This document shows positions 46,250 through 55,505 of a DNA stretch of 64,000 bases, in pieces (position 1 is the first letter of the stretch; the number at the start of each line of letters is the position of its first letter). Made by a program: the position numbers and the translations under genes. Origin of the DNA: Escherichia sp. E4742 (GTDB lineage: Bacteria > Pseudomonadota > Gammaproteobacteria > Enterobacterales > Enterobacteriaceae); contig NZ_CP040443.1 of NCBI RefSeq assembly GCF_005843885.1, positions 186,001 through 250,000 of the forward strand. The letters run 5' to 3'. The notes below the pieces were generated by a model. That model saw only the letters and a list, made by a program, of their open reading frames with translations. It made no database searches and was not told the origin of the DNA.

Positions 46250-48010
46250 ATGGTAACTCATCGTCAGCGCTACCGTGAAAAAGTCTCCCAGATGGTCAGC
46301 TGGGGGCACTGGTTTGCACTGTTCAACATTCTGCTCTCACTTGTCATTGGCAGTCGTTACCTGTTTATCGCCGACTGGCCGACAACGCTTGCGGGTCGTA
46401 TTTATTCCTATGTAAGCATTATCGGCCACTTCAGCTTTCTGGTGTTCGCCACCTACTTGCTGATCCTCTTCCCGCTGACCTTTATCGTCGGCTCACAGAG
46501 GCTAATGAGGTTTTTGTCCGTCATTCTGGCCACTGTGGGAATGACGCTGTTACTGATCGACAGCGAAGTCTTTACCCGTTTCCATCTCCATCTTAATCCC
46601 ATCGTCTGGCAGTTGGTTATCAATCCGGACGAGAATGAGATGGCACGCGACTGGCAGCTAATGTTTATCAGCGTGCCAGTTATTTTATTGATTGAACTGG
46701 TGTTTGCGACGTGGAGCTGGCAAAAGCTGCGCAGTCTGACGCGTCGTCGACGCTTCGCCCGTCCGCTGGCCGCATTCTTATTTATCGCCTTTATCGCCTC
46801 ACACATGGTGTATATCTGGGCCGATGCTAACTTCTATCGCCCTATCACCATGCAGCGCGCTAACCTGCCGCTTTCGTACCCGATGACGGCGCGACGTTTT
46901 CTTGAGAAGCATGGTCTGCTTGATGCGCAGGAGTATCAACGCCGTCTGATCGAGCAAGGCAATCCAGACGCTGTTTCTGTACAGTATCCGTTAAGCGAAT
47001 TGCGCTACCGCGATATGGGCACCGGGCAAAATGTGTTGTTGATTACTGTCGATGGCCTGAACTACTCACGCTACGAGAAGCAGATGCCTGCACTGGCGGG
47101 TTTTGCCGAAGAAAATATTTCGTTCACGCGCCATTTGAGTTCCGGCAACACCACCGACAACGGTATCTTTGGCTTGTTCTATGGTATCTCGCCAAGCTAT
47201 ATGGACGGTATTCTGTCGACCCGTACGCCTGCGGCGTTAATTACCGCGCTCAACCAGCAAGGCTATCAGTTGGGCTTATTCTCGTCAGATGGCTTTACCA
47301 GTCCGCTGTATCGCCAGGCATTGTTGTCAGACTTCTCGATGCCGAGCGTACATACACAATCCGATGAGCAGACCGCCACGCAGTGGATCAACTGGCTTGG
47401 CCGCTACGCGCAAGAAGATAACCGCTGGTTCTCTTGGGTATCTTTCAATGGCACCAACATTGACGACAGCAATCAGCAAGCATTTGCCCGGAAATATAGC
47501 CGCGCGGCTGGTAATGTCGATGGCCAGATCAATCGCGTCCTGAATGCGTTACGTGAATCCGGGAAACTGGACAACACGGTGGTGATTATCACTGCTGGTC
47601 GCGGCATTCCGCTGAGCGAAGATGAAGAAACCTTTGACTGGTCACGTGGCCATCTTCAGGTGCCATTAGTCATTCACTGGCCAGGCACACCGGCACAGCG
47701 TATTAATGCCTTGACCGATCATACTGATCTTATGACCACGCTGATGCAACGCCTGCTACACGTCAGTACGCCTGCCAGCGAATACTCACAAGGTCAGGAC
47801 TTGTTCAACCCTGAACGCCGTCATTACTGGGTAACAGCCGCGGATAACGATACGCTGGCAATTACCACACCGAAAATGACGCTAGTACTGAACAATAACG
47901 GTAAATACCGCACTTACAACTTACGTGGTGAAAGAGTGAGAGACGAAAAACCACAGTTGAGTTTGTTATTGCAGGTGCTGACAGACGAGAAGCGTTTTAT
48001 CGCTAACTGA
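46250..48010 (+). CDS. yejM: Inner-membrane LPS sensor YejM (PbgA/LapC)
   Basis: A 586-residue essential inner-membrane protein. About five helices fill residues 20-185, followed by a linker and a periplasmic sulfatase-like domain (ITVDGLNYSRYEKQMP, SSGNTTDNGIFGLFYG, WSRGHLQVPLVIHW). The family domain lacks true sulfatase activity. It senses periplasmic lipid A and restrains LpxC proteolysis through LapB (family knowledge). Length is normal. Confidence 0.96.
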   Translation: MVTHRQRYREKVSQMVSWGHWFALFNILLSLVIGSRYLFIADWPTTLAGRIYSYVSIIGHFSFLVFATYLLILFPLTFIVGSQRLMRFLSVILATVGMTLLLIDSEVFTRFHLHLNPIVWQLVINPDENEMARDWQLMFISVPVILLIELVFATWSWQKLRSLTRRRRFARPLAAFLFIAFIASHMVYIWADANFYRPITMQRANLPLSYPMTARRFLEKHGLLDAQEYQRRLIEQGNPDAVSVQYPLSELRYRDMGTGQNVLLITVDGLNYSRYEKQMPALAGFAEENISFTRHLSSGNTTDNGIFGLFYGISPSYMDGILSTRTPAALITALNQQGYQLGLFSSDGFTSPLYRQALLSDFSMPSVHTQSDEQTATQWINWLGRYAQEDNRWFSWVSFNGTNIDDSNQQAFARKYSRAAGNVDGQINRVLNALRESGKLDNTVVIITAGRGIPLSEDEETFDWSRGHLQVPLVIHWPGTPAQRINALTDHTDLMTTLMQRLLHVSTPASEYSQGQDLFNPERRHYWVTAADNDTLAITTPKMTLVLNNNGKYRTYNLRGERVRDEKPQLSLLLQVLTDEKRFIAN

Positions 48011-48084
48011 TTAATTATAAATCAGTTAGCAAAATATCTTACTTGCAATCGGTGTGGAAAACGGTAGTATAAGCAGCCACGAGT

Positions 48085-48161
48085 CGGCACGTAGCGCAGC
48101 CTGGTAGCGCACCGTCATGGGGTGTCGGGGGTCGGAGGTTCAAATCCTCTCGTGCCGACCA
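48085..48161 (+). tRNA. proL: tRNA-Pro (anticodon GGG)
   Basis: A 77-base tRNA with encoded CCA. The acceptor stem CGGCACG pairs with CGTGCCG; the D arm is GCGCAGCCTGGTAGCGC; the anticodon loop ATGGGGT carries GGG; the T arm GGAGGTTCAAATCCTC has the TTCAAAT loop. It is followed by a terminator. Confidence 0.98.
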
Positions 48162-48172
48162 AAAATCCCAAG

Positions 48173-48197
48173 AAAACCAACCGCAAAGGTTGGTTTT
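48173..48197 (+). terminator. proL terminator
   Basis: AAAACCAACC-GCAAA-GGTTGGTTTT forms a 10-bp stem followed by TTTATAT, 12 bp after the tRNA. The rest of the gap to narP (48198-48344) has no gene and probably holds the narP promoter. Confidence 0.92.
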
Positions 48198-48344
48198 TTT
48201 ATATCTACGTCAATCCCCCTCTACCCACACTTACAGTTTTCACTACATGCCCATACATAAAATGGGGTAACATTCACGCGCCTGGTAGCGTTACCAACGC
48301 TACGCTCAAACATAATGATTCTAATAAAACCTCAGGAGACTACT

Positions 48345-48992
48345 ATGCCTGAAGCAACGCCTTTTCAGGTGCTGATTGTGGATGATCATCCACTTATGCG
48401 ACGCGGTGTTCGTCAGTTACTGGAGCTTGACCCTGGCTTTGAAGTGGTCGCCGAAGCAGGCGACGGCGCTAGTGCTATCGATCTGGCGAATAGACTGGAT
48501 ATCGACGTGATCTTGCTGGATCTCAATATGAAAGGTATGAGTGGCCTGGATACCCTCAATGCCTTGCGCAGGGATGGCGTTACCGCGCAAATTATTATCC
48601 TGACCGTTTCAGATGCCTCCAGCGATATCTTTGCATTGATAGACGCAGGCGCTGACGGTTATCTGTTGAAAGATAGCGATCCGGAAGTGTTGCTGGAAGC
48701 GATTCGCGCCGGAGCAAAAGGTAGCAAAGTCTTTAGTGAACGCGTCAGTCAGTACTTACGCGAGCGTGAAATGTTTGGCGCTGAAGAAGACCCCTTCAGC
48801 GTGCTAACGGAGCGTGAATTAGATGTTCTGCACGAACTGGCACAAGGACTGTCCAATAAGCAGATCGCTTCGGTACTGAATATTTCTGAGCAGACGGTAA
48901 AAGTCCATATCCGCAATCTGCTGCGTAAACTCAACGTCCGCTCACGCGTGGCGGCCACCATTCTGTTCCTGCAACAACGCGGGGCGCAATAA
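48345..48992 (+). CDS. narP: Nitrate/nitrite response regulator NarP
   Basis: A 215-residue LuxR/FixJ-type response regulator. The receiver has the acidic pair in IVDDHP, phospho-Asp in ILLDLNMKG and Lys in YLLKDSDPE. The C-terminal GerE helix-turn-helix is LTERELDVLHELAQGLSNKQIA then NISEQTVKVHIRNLLRKL. I use ATG 48345 after CAGGAG; the frame opens 10 codons earlier. It responds to nitrate and nitrite via NarQ/NarX and activates the nap operon nearby. Confidence 0.97.
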   Translation: MPEATPFQVLIVDDHPLMRRGVRQLLELDPGFEVVAEAGDGASAIDLANRLDIDVILLDLNMKGMSGLDTLNALRRDGVTAQIIILTVSDASSDIFALIDAGADGYLLKDSDPEVLLEAIRAGAKGSKVFSERVSQYLREREMFGAEEDPFSVLTERELDVLHELAQGLSNKQIASVLNISEQTVKVHIRNLLRKLNVRSRVAATILFLQQRGAQ

Positions 48993-48998
48993 AAAAAT

Positions 48999-49023
48999 AG
49001 CCCGATGGATTTACCATCGGGCT
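48999..49023 (-). terminator. Terminator reading leftward (ccm transcript) next to the narP end
   Basis: AGCCCGATGG / CCATCGGGCT is a 10-bp stem. Only on the minus strand is it followed by a T run (ATTTTTTTATT), so it terminates the leftward nap-ccm transcript, although it sits just after narP. Confidence 0.8.
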
Positions 49024-49047
49024 GATATTGATGACAAACGCAACACT

Positions 49048-49145
49048 GCCTGATGCGCTACGCTTATCAGGCCTACACGGATCGAGCAATGTATTGAATT
49101 CGCACGATTTTGTAGACTGGATAAGGCGTTTACGCCCCATCCGGA
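49048..49145. repeat. REP pair between narP and ccmH
   Basis: Two REP-type units (GCCTGATGCG ... CTTATCAGGC and GGATAAGGCG ... CCCCATCC) lie in the convergent gap between the two terminators. Confidence 0.8.
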
Positions 49146-49175
49146 ATAAACAAAGCGCACTTTGTCATCAGTCTG

Positions 49176-49203
49176 GCCCGATGGCATCACCATCGGGCTT
49201 CTT
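49176..49203 (+). terminator. Terminator reading rightward (narP transcript) next to the ccmH end
   Basis: GCCCGATGG / CCATCGGGC forms a 9-bp stem followed by TTCTTCTTATTT on the plus strand. It has nearly the same stem as the hairpin at 48999-49023 but serves the opposite transcript. Confidence 0.75.
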
Positions 49204-49204
49204 C

Positions 49205-50257
49205 TTATTTACTCTCCTGTGGTGATAAATGCTGCATCGCCTGCGCGATACTGCGTTCAATCACCGCACGGCGAGTATCGTTGGCAGGTAAGAGTTTCAA
49301 CATCATCTCCCACGCGGCAACGGCTTCGCCAAATCGCTGCTGCTCAAAGGCGTTAAACGCATACATGCTTAACACGCGAATATTGCTGTGGTCCGTTCTC
49401 ACCAACTGGCGTAGCAGTTCACCGCCGAGGCGGTTGTCGTTGGGATCAGATGAACGTGTCAACGCTTCAGCATACCCCAGCGCGGCATCACTGTTCTTTG
49501 GATCGAGGCGATACGCAGTGGCATATGCATCAGTCGCGATACTGGCGTTACCCAGCGCCATCCCAACGCGGCCCAACATAATCCAGCCTTCTATATCTCC
49601 CGGATTTTTTTGCAGTTGAGTACGCATTCCAAGTGCAAGGCGCGACATCTCTTCTTCATTGAGCGGATCGGCTTTCGGATCCAGCGCCCTGTCCAGCAAT
49701 GCCGGAGCCTGCGCCGTGGCCTGCTGCCAGATTTTCACCTGCTGATAATTGCCGGTCTGGTAGTAGCTGACGCCAGCCACAATTAACGCCACCACAATAC
49801 CCGGCAGAAAAACAACATATCCGGCACGCTTACCTTCCGGCACGCTTTGTTCAGGAAACTCTTCCTGCACCACGCGTACCCGACGCCGCGAGCGGGCATA
49901 AATAACCCAACCGCCGATACCAATAGCTACTACCGGTAGCACCCACAGCAGCACGGTCAGCGGCGTTAACGGCGGATCGTAAGTGACGAAGTTGCCATAG
50001 CGCGCCACCATATAATCGACAATCTCTTTCTTACTTTTACCTTCCTGCATCAGTTCATACACTTTCTGGCGCAGGTCGGTCGCAATCATCGAGTTAGAAT
50101 CGGCAATGCTGTTGTTCTGGCATTTCGGGCAGCGTAGTTCTTCAGTGAGTTGGCGAAACTGCTGTTCCTGCGCTTCATCCTTAAACTGCAACACGTCGAT
50201 GGTCGCCAGCGCCGAGCCGGAGATCATCAGCATCAGCACGCCCAATAAAAACCTCAT
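49205..50257 (-). CDS. ccmH: Cytochrome c maturation protein CcmH (CcmH-CcmI fusion)
   Basis: A 350-residue fusion. A signal peptide is followed by the CcmH thiol-redox domain with LRCPKCQNNS, then membrane helices around 105-125 and 150-170. The C-terminal half is a TPR-rich CcmI-like domain (WIMLGRVGMALGNASIATDA). It keeps apocytochrome cysteines reduced and presents them for haem attachment with CcmF. It is the last gene of the nap-ccm array and overlaps ccmG by 4 bp. Confidence 0.97.
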   Translation of the reverse strand: MRFLLGVLMLMISGSALATIDVLQFKDEAQEQQFRQLTEELRCPKCQNNSIADSNSMIATDLRQKVYELMQEGKSKKEIVDYMVARYGNFVTYDPPLTPLTVLLWVLPVVAIGIGGWVIYARSRRRVRVVQEEFPEQSVPEGKRAGYVVFLPGIVVALIVAGVSYYQTGNYQQVKIWQQATAQAPALLDRALDPKADPLNEEEMSRLALGMRTQLQKNPGDIEGWIMLGRVGMALGNASIATDAYATAYRLDPKNSDAALGYAEALTRSSDPNDNRLGGELLRQLVRTDHSNIRVLSMYAFNAFEQQRFGEAVAAWEMMLKLLPANDTRRAVIERSIAQAMQHLSPQESK

Positions 50258-50811
50258 TGTGCGGCCTCCTTACTGTATTTCTCCCACAGCGGCTTGATCT
50301 CTTCTTCCCAGACGCGAGGATTGAGATCACCCGCATGGCGATAGCGAATGATGCCATTACCATCGATGAGGAACGTTTCTGGCGCGCCATAGACACCGAG
50401 ATCCAGACCTAACATGCCGTCGCCATCAAACAGGCTTAGCGCGTAAGGATTACCCAGCTCTTTCAGCCAGCTGATTGCCTTCTGCCTGTCGTCTTTATAG
50501 TTCATGCCGACCACGCGGATGCCCTGCGCAGAAAGCTGATTCAGATATTGATGTTCCGCACGGCAGGTCGGACACCAGGTCGCCCAGACGTTAAGCAGCA
50601 CTGGTTTGCCCTGAGTCAGCACATCCGCCTGATAAAACTGCCCCGGATTGTCCAGTGATTCGAGGCGAAACTTCGGCACCGGCTTGCCAATGAGCGCCGA
50701 TTCCAGATTGGTCGGATCATCCCCTTCGGCATTACGCGCCAGCTGCCACAGCAGCGCCGCGGCAATCGCCAGAAAGATAATCAAAGGAAGTAACAATACT
50801 TTGCGCTTCAT
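50254..50811 (-). CDS. ccmG: Thiol:disulfide interchange protein CcmG (DsbE)
   Basis: A 185-residue membrane-anchored periplasmic thioredoxin-like protein. One N-terminal helix (about 5-22) precedes a thioredoxin domain with the active site WATWCPTCRAEH. It reduces CcmH or apocytochrome thiols. It overlaps both ccmF and ccmH by 4 bp. Confidence 0.97.
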   Translation of the reverse strand: MKRKVLLLPLIIFLAIAAALLWQLARNAEGDDPTNLESALIGKPVPKFRLESLDNPGQFYQADVLTQGKPVLLNVWATWCPTCRAEHQYLNQLSAQGIRVVGMNYKDDRQKAISWLKELGNPYALSLFDGDGMLGLDLGVYGAPETFLIDGNGIIRYRHAGDLNPRVWEEEIKPLWEKYSKEAAQ

Positions 50812-52751
50812 ACAGCCTCCGGCGCAGTTTTTTGCGGGTTCACGCGCTTACGATAGCGAGGATCAAACAGGCACAGCAGCCCGCCCAACGCCATCATCAG
50901 CCCGCCCGCCCAAATCCAGCGAACAAACGGTTTGTAGTAAAGGCGCACAGCCCACGCGCCGTTTTCCAACTCTTCACCGAGCGCCGCGTACAAGTCACGA
51001 GTGATGCCGCCGTCAATCGCCGCTTCGGTCATCATCGACCCGGCAGTGTTGTAATAACGTTTTTCCGCATACAGCACCGTTTCCGGCTTGCCATCTCGCG
51101 TTACGCCGATAGTCGCCACACCGCCACGCCAGTTCGGGCCAGTCACCTCTTTGACATCACGGAAGGTGAAGCGATATTCATGAATATCGACGCTATCGCC
51201 GGGCTTCATGCGCACATCACGCTCGACGCTATAGTTCTGGCTAAAGGCAATGCCAACAATTGTTACCGCCAGCCCCAGATGAGCCGCCACCATCCCCCAA
51301 TAACTGAAGGTGGTTTTCGTACCGCGTGAAATACGCAGCGCAGCTTCCGCAATTGCCAGCACCGCAATCCAGCAGGCCATTGCCAGGCCGAGTACCGTCA
51401 TCGCCACGACTTTGCTTTCGAACAGCCACGGCAACAGCAGCGACAGCACCAGCGTGCTGATGAAGGCGATAATCAATAAATTGCGGATTTTACGCGGACG
51501 ATCGCGCCCCCAACGCACCAGAGGGCCAACACCAAGCAGTAGCGCAAACGGCACCATCAGCCAGGTAAACATAGTGTTGAAGAACGGTTCGCCAATCGAA
51601 ATGCTGCCCAGCCCAAGTTGTTTATGCACCAGCGGCAGCAGCGTTCCCAGCAACACCACCAGCATCGCGGCGACCAGCAAAACGTTGTTCGCTAACAACA
51701 GAGATTCCCGCGACCACAGAGCATTGTTCACCCGTGAACGGACTTTGTGTCCACGGGCAGCAAACAGCAGCAGCGAACCGCCAATCACCAGTACCATAAA
51801 GGCGAGAATAAACATGCCGCGCGCCGGATCCGAAGCAAACGCGTGTACCGATACCAGCACACCGGAGCGCACCAGGAAAGTCCCCAGCAGACACAGCGAG
51901 AAAGCACTGATTGCCAGCAGTAATGTCCACGCTTTGAAACTGGCGCGTTGTTCAGTCACCGCCAGCGAGTGCATCAGCGCAGTACCAACCAGCCATGGCA
52001 TAAACGAGGCGTTTTCTACCGGATCCCAGAACCAGCAGCCGCCCCAGCCGAGTTCGTAATAGGCCCACGCGGAACCGAGTACGATGCCGAGCGTCAGGAA
52101 GATCCACGCCGCCAGCGTCCACGGACGGGTAAAACGCGCGTAAGTGCTGTCCAGACGCCCACTCAGCAAAGAAGCAATGGCAAAAGCAAATGCCACCGAG
52201 AAACCAACGTACCCCATATAAAGCAGAGGCGGATGGAAGATCAGCCCCGGATCCTGCAACAACGGGTTAAGATCGCGCCCTTCAATCGGGAAGTTCGGCA
52301 ATGTGCGAGAGAACGGGTTAGAGGTAAAGAGAATGAACAGCAAAAAGCCGACGCTGACCATGCCCATTACCGCCAGTACGCGCGCCACAATATCCAGCGG
52401 AATACGCTGGCTAAAAATCGCTACCGCAAACGTCCAGCCGCTCATTAGCAGCACCCATAGCAGCAATGAGCCTTCATGCGCCCCCCAGGTGGCCGCCACG
52501 CGATACCACACCGGAAGCTGGGTATTGGAGTTACTGGCGACATAGGTGACGGTGAAGTCGTTTACCACGAAGGCGTTAACCAGCACCAGAAATGCACCTG
52601 CCACAGACATAAACAGCAGCCAGGCAAACAAGCGGGAAGAAGCCATCATGCGCGCATCTCCGCGCGCCACGCCCCATAGCGGATACACAGACAGCAGCAG
52701 CGCAATCCCTAACGCCAGGCACAGCAGTCCGTTACCAATTTCCGGCATCAT
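50808..52751 (-). CDS. ccmF: Haem lyase subunit CcmF
   Basis: A 647-residue inner-membrane protein with about 15 helices. The haem-handling tryptophan-rich motif reads WGGCWFWDPVENASFMPWL. Conserved histidines lie in HEGSLLLW and in HPPLLYMGYVG. It attaches haem from CcmE to the CxxCH motifs of cytochromes c such as NapB and NapC. It overlaps ccmE by 4 bp. Confidence 0.97.
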   Translation of the reverse strand: MMPEIGNGLLCLALGIALLLSVYPLWGVARGDARMMASSRLFAWLLFMSVAGAFLVLVNAFVVNDFTVTYVASNSNTQLPVWYRVAATWGAHEGSLLLWVLLMSGWTFAVAIFSQRIPLDIVARVLAVMGMVSVGFLLFILFTSNPFSRTLPNFPIEGRDLNPLLQDPGLIFHPPLLYMGYVGFSVAFAFAIASLLSGRLDSTYARFTRPWTLAAWIFLTLGIVLGSAWAYYELGWGGCWFWDPVENASFMPWLVGTALMHSLAVTEQRASFKAWTLLLAISAFSLCLLGTFLVRSGVLVSVHAFASDPARGMFILAFMVLVIGGSLLLFAARGHKVRSRVNNALWSRESLLLANNVLLVAAMLVVLLGTLLPLVHKQLGLGSISIGEPFFNTMFTWLMVPFALLLGVGPLVRWGRDRPRKIRNLLIIAFISTLVLSLLLPWLFESKVVAMTVLGLAMACWIAVLAIAEAALRISRGTKTTFSYWGMVAAHLGLAVTIVGIAFSQNYSVERDVRMKPGDSVDIHEYRFTFRDVKEVTGPNWRGGVATIGVTRDGKPETVLYAEKRYYNTAGSMMTEAAIDGGITRDLYAALGEELENGAWAVRLYYKPFVRWIWAGGLMMALGGLLCLFDPRYRKRVNPQKTAPEAV

Positions 52752-53227
52752 GATGCTGGGTCCTTATAAACACTCGCCGGGCGACGGTGGTTGGCTTCCA
52801 TCGCTTTCTCGACTTCTGGCGGTGTATAGTTTTCGTCGTGTTTCGCCAGTACTTCTTTCGCGAGGATATGATTGCCTTTTTCCAGCTCGCCTTGAACCAC
52901 AACGCCCTGCCCTTCACGGAACAGATCCGGCAAAATGCCTTCGTAAGTGACATCGACTGAACCTTCAGCGTCGTAAATGGTGAAGGTCACTTTCAGCGAA
53001 TTGGGATCGCGCTGCACGCTCCCCGGCATCACCATCCCGCCCACGCGCAGACGCTGACCGACTTCCGGCATCTGTTGGGTTTCACGCTTGCCGTAGAGAA
53101 TCTCCCCCGGCGTATAAAAAAGATCGATATTCGAGCGCAGAGCATACAGAACCAGACCGATGGTCAGCGCCAGCCCCGCCAGCACGGCACAGGCAATCCA
53201 CAACCGATTTTTACGGCGAATATTCAT
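52748..53227 (-). CDS. ccmE: Periplasmic haem chaperone CcmE
   Basis: A 159-residue protein with one N-terminal anchor (about 9-30) and a small beta-barrel. The covalent haem histidine is in AKHDENYTPPE (His about 130), the classic H-x-x-x-Y motif. It accepts haem from CcmC and gives it to CcmF. Confidence 0.97.
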   Translation of the reverse strand: MNIRRKNRLWIACAVLAGLALTIGLVLYALRSNIDLFYTPGEILYGKRETQQMPEVGQRLRVGGMVMPGSVQRDPNSLKVTFTIYDAEGSVDVTYEGILPDLFREGQGVVVQGELEKGNHILAKEVLAKHDENYTPPEVEKAMEANHRRPASVYKDPAS

Positions 53228-53433
53228 GCAGCCTCCTGCTGTTGCGCAGCACGTAAACGCGCCTCACGCGCCCGCTGTTGCGCCACGCCACGCAGAATTG
53301 CGCGATGCTGCATCACCGAGTGCACGACCAAAACCACCAGCGGAATAACGGTCATCACCACCGCCAGCCAGACAAAAAAGGCGTAACCGCCCATTGCGAA
53401 AAATTCATTCCAGGAAGCAAATGCAGGGGTCAT
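53224..53433 (-). CDS. ccmD: Haem exporter subunit CcmD
   Basis: A 69-residue protein with one membrane helix (about residues 16-38) and a basic, alanine-rich cytoplasmic tail. It helps release haem-CcmE from CcmABC. It overlaps ccmC and ccmE by 4 bp each. Confidence 0.96.
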   Translation of the reverse strand: MTPAFASWNEFFAMGGYAFFVWLAVVMTVIPLVVLVVHSVMQHRAILRGVAQQRAREARLRAAQQQEAA

Positions 53434-54167
53434 TTACGGCCTCTTTTCAGTATCAGTTCACTCACCCACGGACGGCGTTTTTCCATCAGCAAAATCAAAT
53501 TACGCATCCGCATCAACGTCAGCGTGGCAGACAGCAGCAGGAAGCCGAAAATCGACCAGCGCAGCGGCGAACGCATCGCCGGATCGATACTTTGCTGCAT
53601 CCGCGTTGATCCCTGATGCAGTGTGTTCCACCACTCCACGGAGTAATGAATAATCGGCAGATTTACCACGCCAATCAGCACCAGAATACCTGCCGCACGG
53701 CCTGCCAGACGGCGGTCGTCAAAGGCGTGCCACAGGGCAATCACACCAACATACAGAAACAGCAGCACCAGTTCAGAAGTCAGACGCGCGTCCCACACCC
53801 ACCAGGTGCCCCACATCGGTTTTCCCCATGCGGAGCCAGTAACCAGGGCAATAAAGGTAAACACGGCACCAATGGGGGCCATCGCTGCGACCGCCAGGTT
53901 AGCCATTTTCATCTGCCAGACAAGACCGATGAACGCCGCTACCGCCATCGAGGCATAAATACCCATCGACCAGATTGCCGCTGGCACATGTAGATAAATA
54001 ATGCGATAGCTATTTCCTTGCTGATAATCAGCCGGAGCAAAGCCGAATCCCCAGATCCAGCCGACGGTGAGCACGACCACACTGGCGATTGCCAGCCACG
54101 GTATAAACCAGCCACAGATTTGATATAACCGTGGAGGGATCGCCAGTTGATGTAGTGTTTTCCACAT
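53430..54167 (-). CDS. ccmC: Haem exporter membrane protein CcmC
   Basis: A 245-residue, six-helix membrane protein with the WWD haem motif WGTWWVWDARLTSEL and flanking histidines in YLHVPAAIW and HYSVEWWNTLHQG. It loads haem onto CcmE. I start it at ATG 54167 (MWKTLHQLAIPPR); an in-frame start 24 bp upstream is not conserved. Confidence 0.96.
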   Translation of the reverse strand: MWKTLHQLAIPPRLYQICGWFIPWLAIASVVVLTVGWIWGFGFAPADYQQGNSYRIIYLHVPAAIWSMGIYASMAVAAFIGLVWQMKMANLAVAAMAPIGAVFTFIALVTGSAWGKPMWGTWWVWDARLTSELVLLFLYVGVIALWHAFDDRRLAGRAAGILVLIGVVNLPIIHYSVEWWNTLHQGSTRMQQSIDPAMRSPLRWSIFGFLLLSATLTLMRMRNLILLMEKRRPWVSELILKRGRK

Positions 54168-54208
54168 AGTTTCGATACCAGACTCGAACAAAAATCAGTA
54201 ATCCAGCG

Positions 54209-54871
54209 TTATTGAATGCTGATTCGTAACGCTGCCGCCGTCGCAAAAGGACTTAATGTCGCGGTGCCAGCCAGCAACGCGCCTAAAATTGCCAGATACC
54301 CGTCCACGGGCAAATGCATCGAAGCCGCGTCCATCGCAGCGGTGGCAAAGATGAGTAAGGGGATGGTGAGTGGTAACACGAGAATGCTGAGTAGCACTCC
54401 ACCGCGCTTAAGTCCGACCGTCAGCGCCACGCCTGGTGCACCAAGAAAGCCAAGCGTGGGGGTTCCCAACAACAGCGTAAGCGCCATCACTTGCCAACCG
54501 TACACGTCCATTCCCAGTAGCAATGCCACCAGTGGTGAGAGAATGAGTAGAGGCAAACCTGTCACCATCCAGTGCGCCATCACCTTCGCCAGCACAACGG
54601 CGGGCAAGGGTAATGGCAACAACATCAGTTGTTCAAGACTGCCGTCCTGCAAATCGTCACGAAACAGTCGCTCCAGCGCCAGCAAAGAGGAAAGCAGCGC
54701 CGCAACCCAGATAATCCCCGGTGCAATCCTCGCCAGCAATTGCGGCTCTGGACCGATACTAAGTGGAAAAAGGGTAATAACAATCAGGAAGAACCACAGC
54801 GGGTTAGCGATTTCGGCGCTATGGCGAAACGCCACGCGCAGCTCAAGACGGAAAATGCGCCAAAACATCAT
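54209..54871 (-). CDS. ccmB: Haem exporter membrane protein CcmB
   Basis: A 220-residue, six-helix ABC permease. FRLELRVAFRHSAEIANPLWF is the family start and LERLFRDDLQDGSLEQLMLLP is the ATPase-contacting loop. With CcmA it powers release of haem-CcmE. It overlaps ccmA by 4 bp. Confidence 0.97.
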   Translation of the reverse strand: MMFWRIFRLELRVAFRHSAEIANPLWFFLIVITLFPLSIGPEPQLLARIAPGIIWVAALLSSLLALERLFRDDLQDGSLEQLMLLPLPLPAVVLAKVMAHWMVTGLPLLILSPLVALLLGMDVYGWQVMALTLLLGTPTLGFLGAPGVALTVGLKRGGVLLSILVLPLTIPLLIFATAAMDAASMHLPVDGYLAILGALLAGTATLSPFATAAALRISIQ

Positions 54872-55491
54872 GCGCCCCTCGTTTGCGTCAGCGAAATGCG
54901 GCGGATTTTACTTTCAGCAACATTGAGCGGCTGGTGGGTGGTCAGAATCACAATTCCCCCCTGCTCCGTATGCTGCGCCATACGCTGGGTCAGACGATCG
55001 ACGCCGTTGACGTCAATCGCGGTAAAAGGTTCGTCGAGTATCCACAACGTGGCACGGGTCAGCCACAGACGTGCCAGCGCAACGCGGCGTTGTTGCCCGG
55101 CAGAGAGCTGGTTTACGGGAATATCTTCGAATCCGGCAAGCCCGGCCTGCGCCAGGGCGTCCAGACATTGTGCGGTATCACCGTCACGGTGATAGAAATG
55201 CAGATTTTCTAACGCCGTCAGCCGGGTTTTAATCCCCGGCTGATGGCCTATCCATAACAGGTTTTGATGGTAGCTGTCGCGTACCTGATGCAAGGGCTGC
55301 CCTTGCCAAAGAACCTCACCGGCGTCAGGGCGAGACAACCCTGTCAGCAGACGAAGAAGCGTTGTCTTCCCCGCACCGTTGCTGCCGGTGATTTGTACCC
55401 ACTCTCCTGCGTTCAGCGTAAATGACAAACCACTAAACAAGGTTCGTTCATCCCGCTCGCAGAGCAATTCTCTGGCTTCAAGCATCCCCAC
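54868..55491 (-). CDS. ccmA: Haem exporter ATP-binding protein CcmA
   Basis: A 207-residue ABC ATPase. Walker A is GSNGAGKTTLLR, the signature is LSAGQQRRVALARL and Walker B is LWILDEPFTAID. It energises the CcmABCD complex. It starts 14 bp after the napC stop, so nap and ccm are one transcriptional array. Confidence 0.97.
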   Translation of the reverse strand: MGMLEARELLCERDERTLFSGLSFTLNAGEWVQITGSNGAGKTTLLRLLTGLSRPDAGEVLWQGQPLHQVRDSYHQNLLWIGHQPGIKTRLTALENLHFYHRDGDTAQCLDALAQAGLAGFEDIPVNQLSAGQQRRVALARLWLTRATLWILDEPFTAIDVNGVDRLTQRMAQHTEQGGIVILTTHQPLNVAESKIRRISLTQTRGA

Positions 55492-55505
55492 GCAATGACA
55501 TCCTG

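Noticed and set aside
48122..48352. A 75-codon frame running from inside tRNA-Pro to narP
   Set aside because: It starts within the tRNA and crosses its terminator, so it is not a plausible gene.
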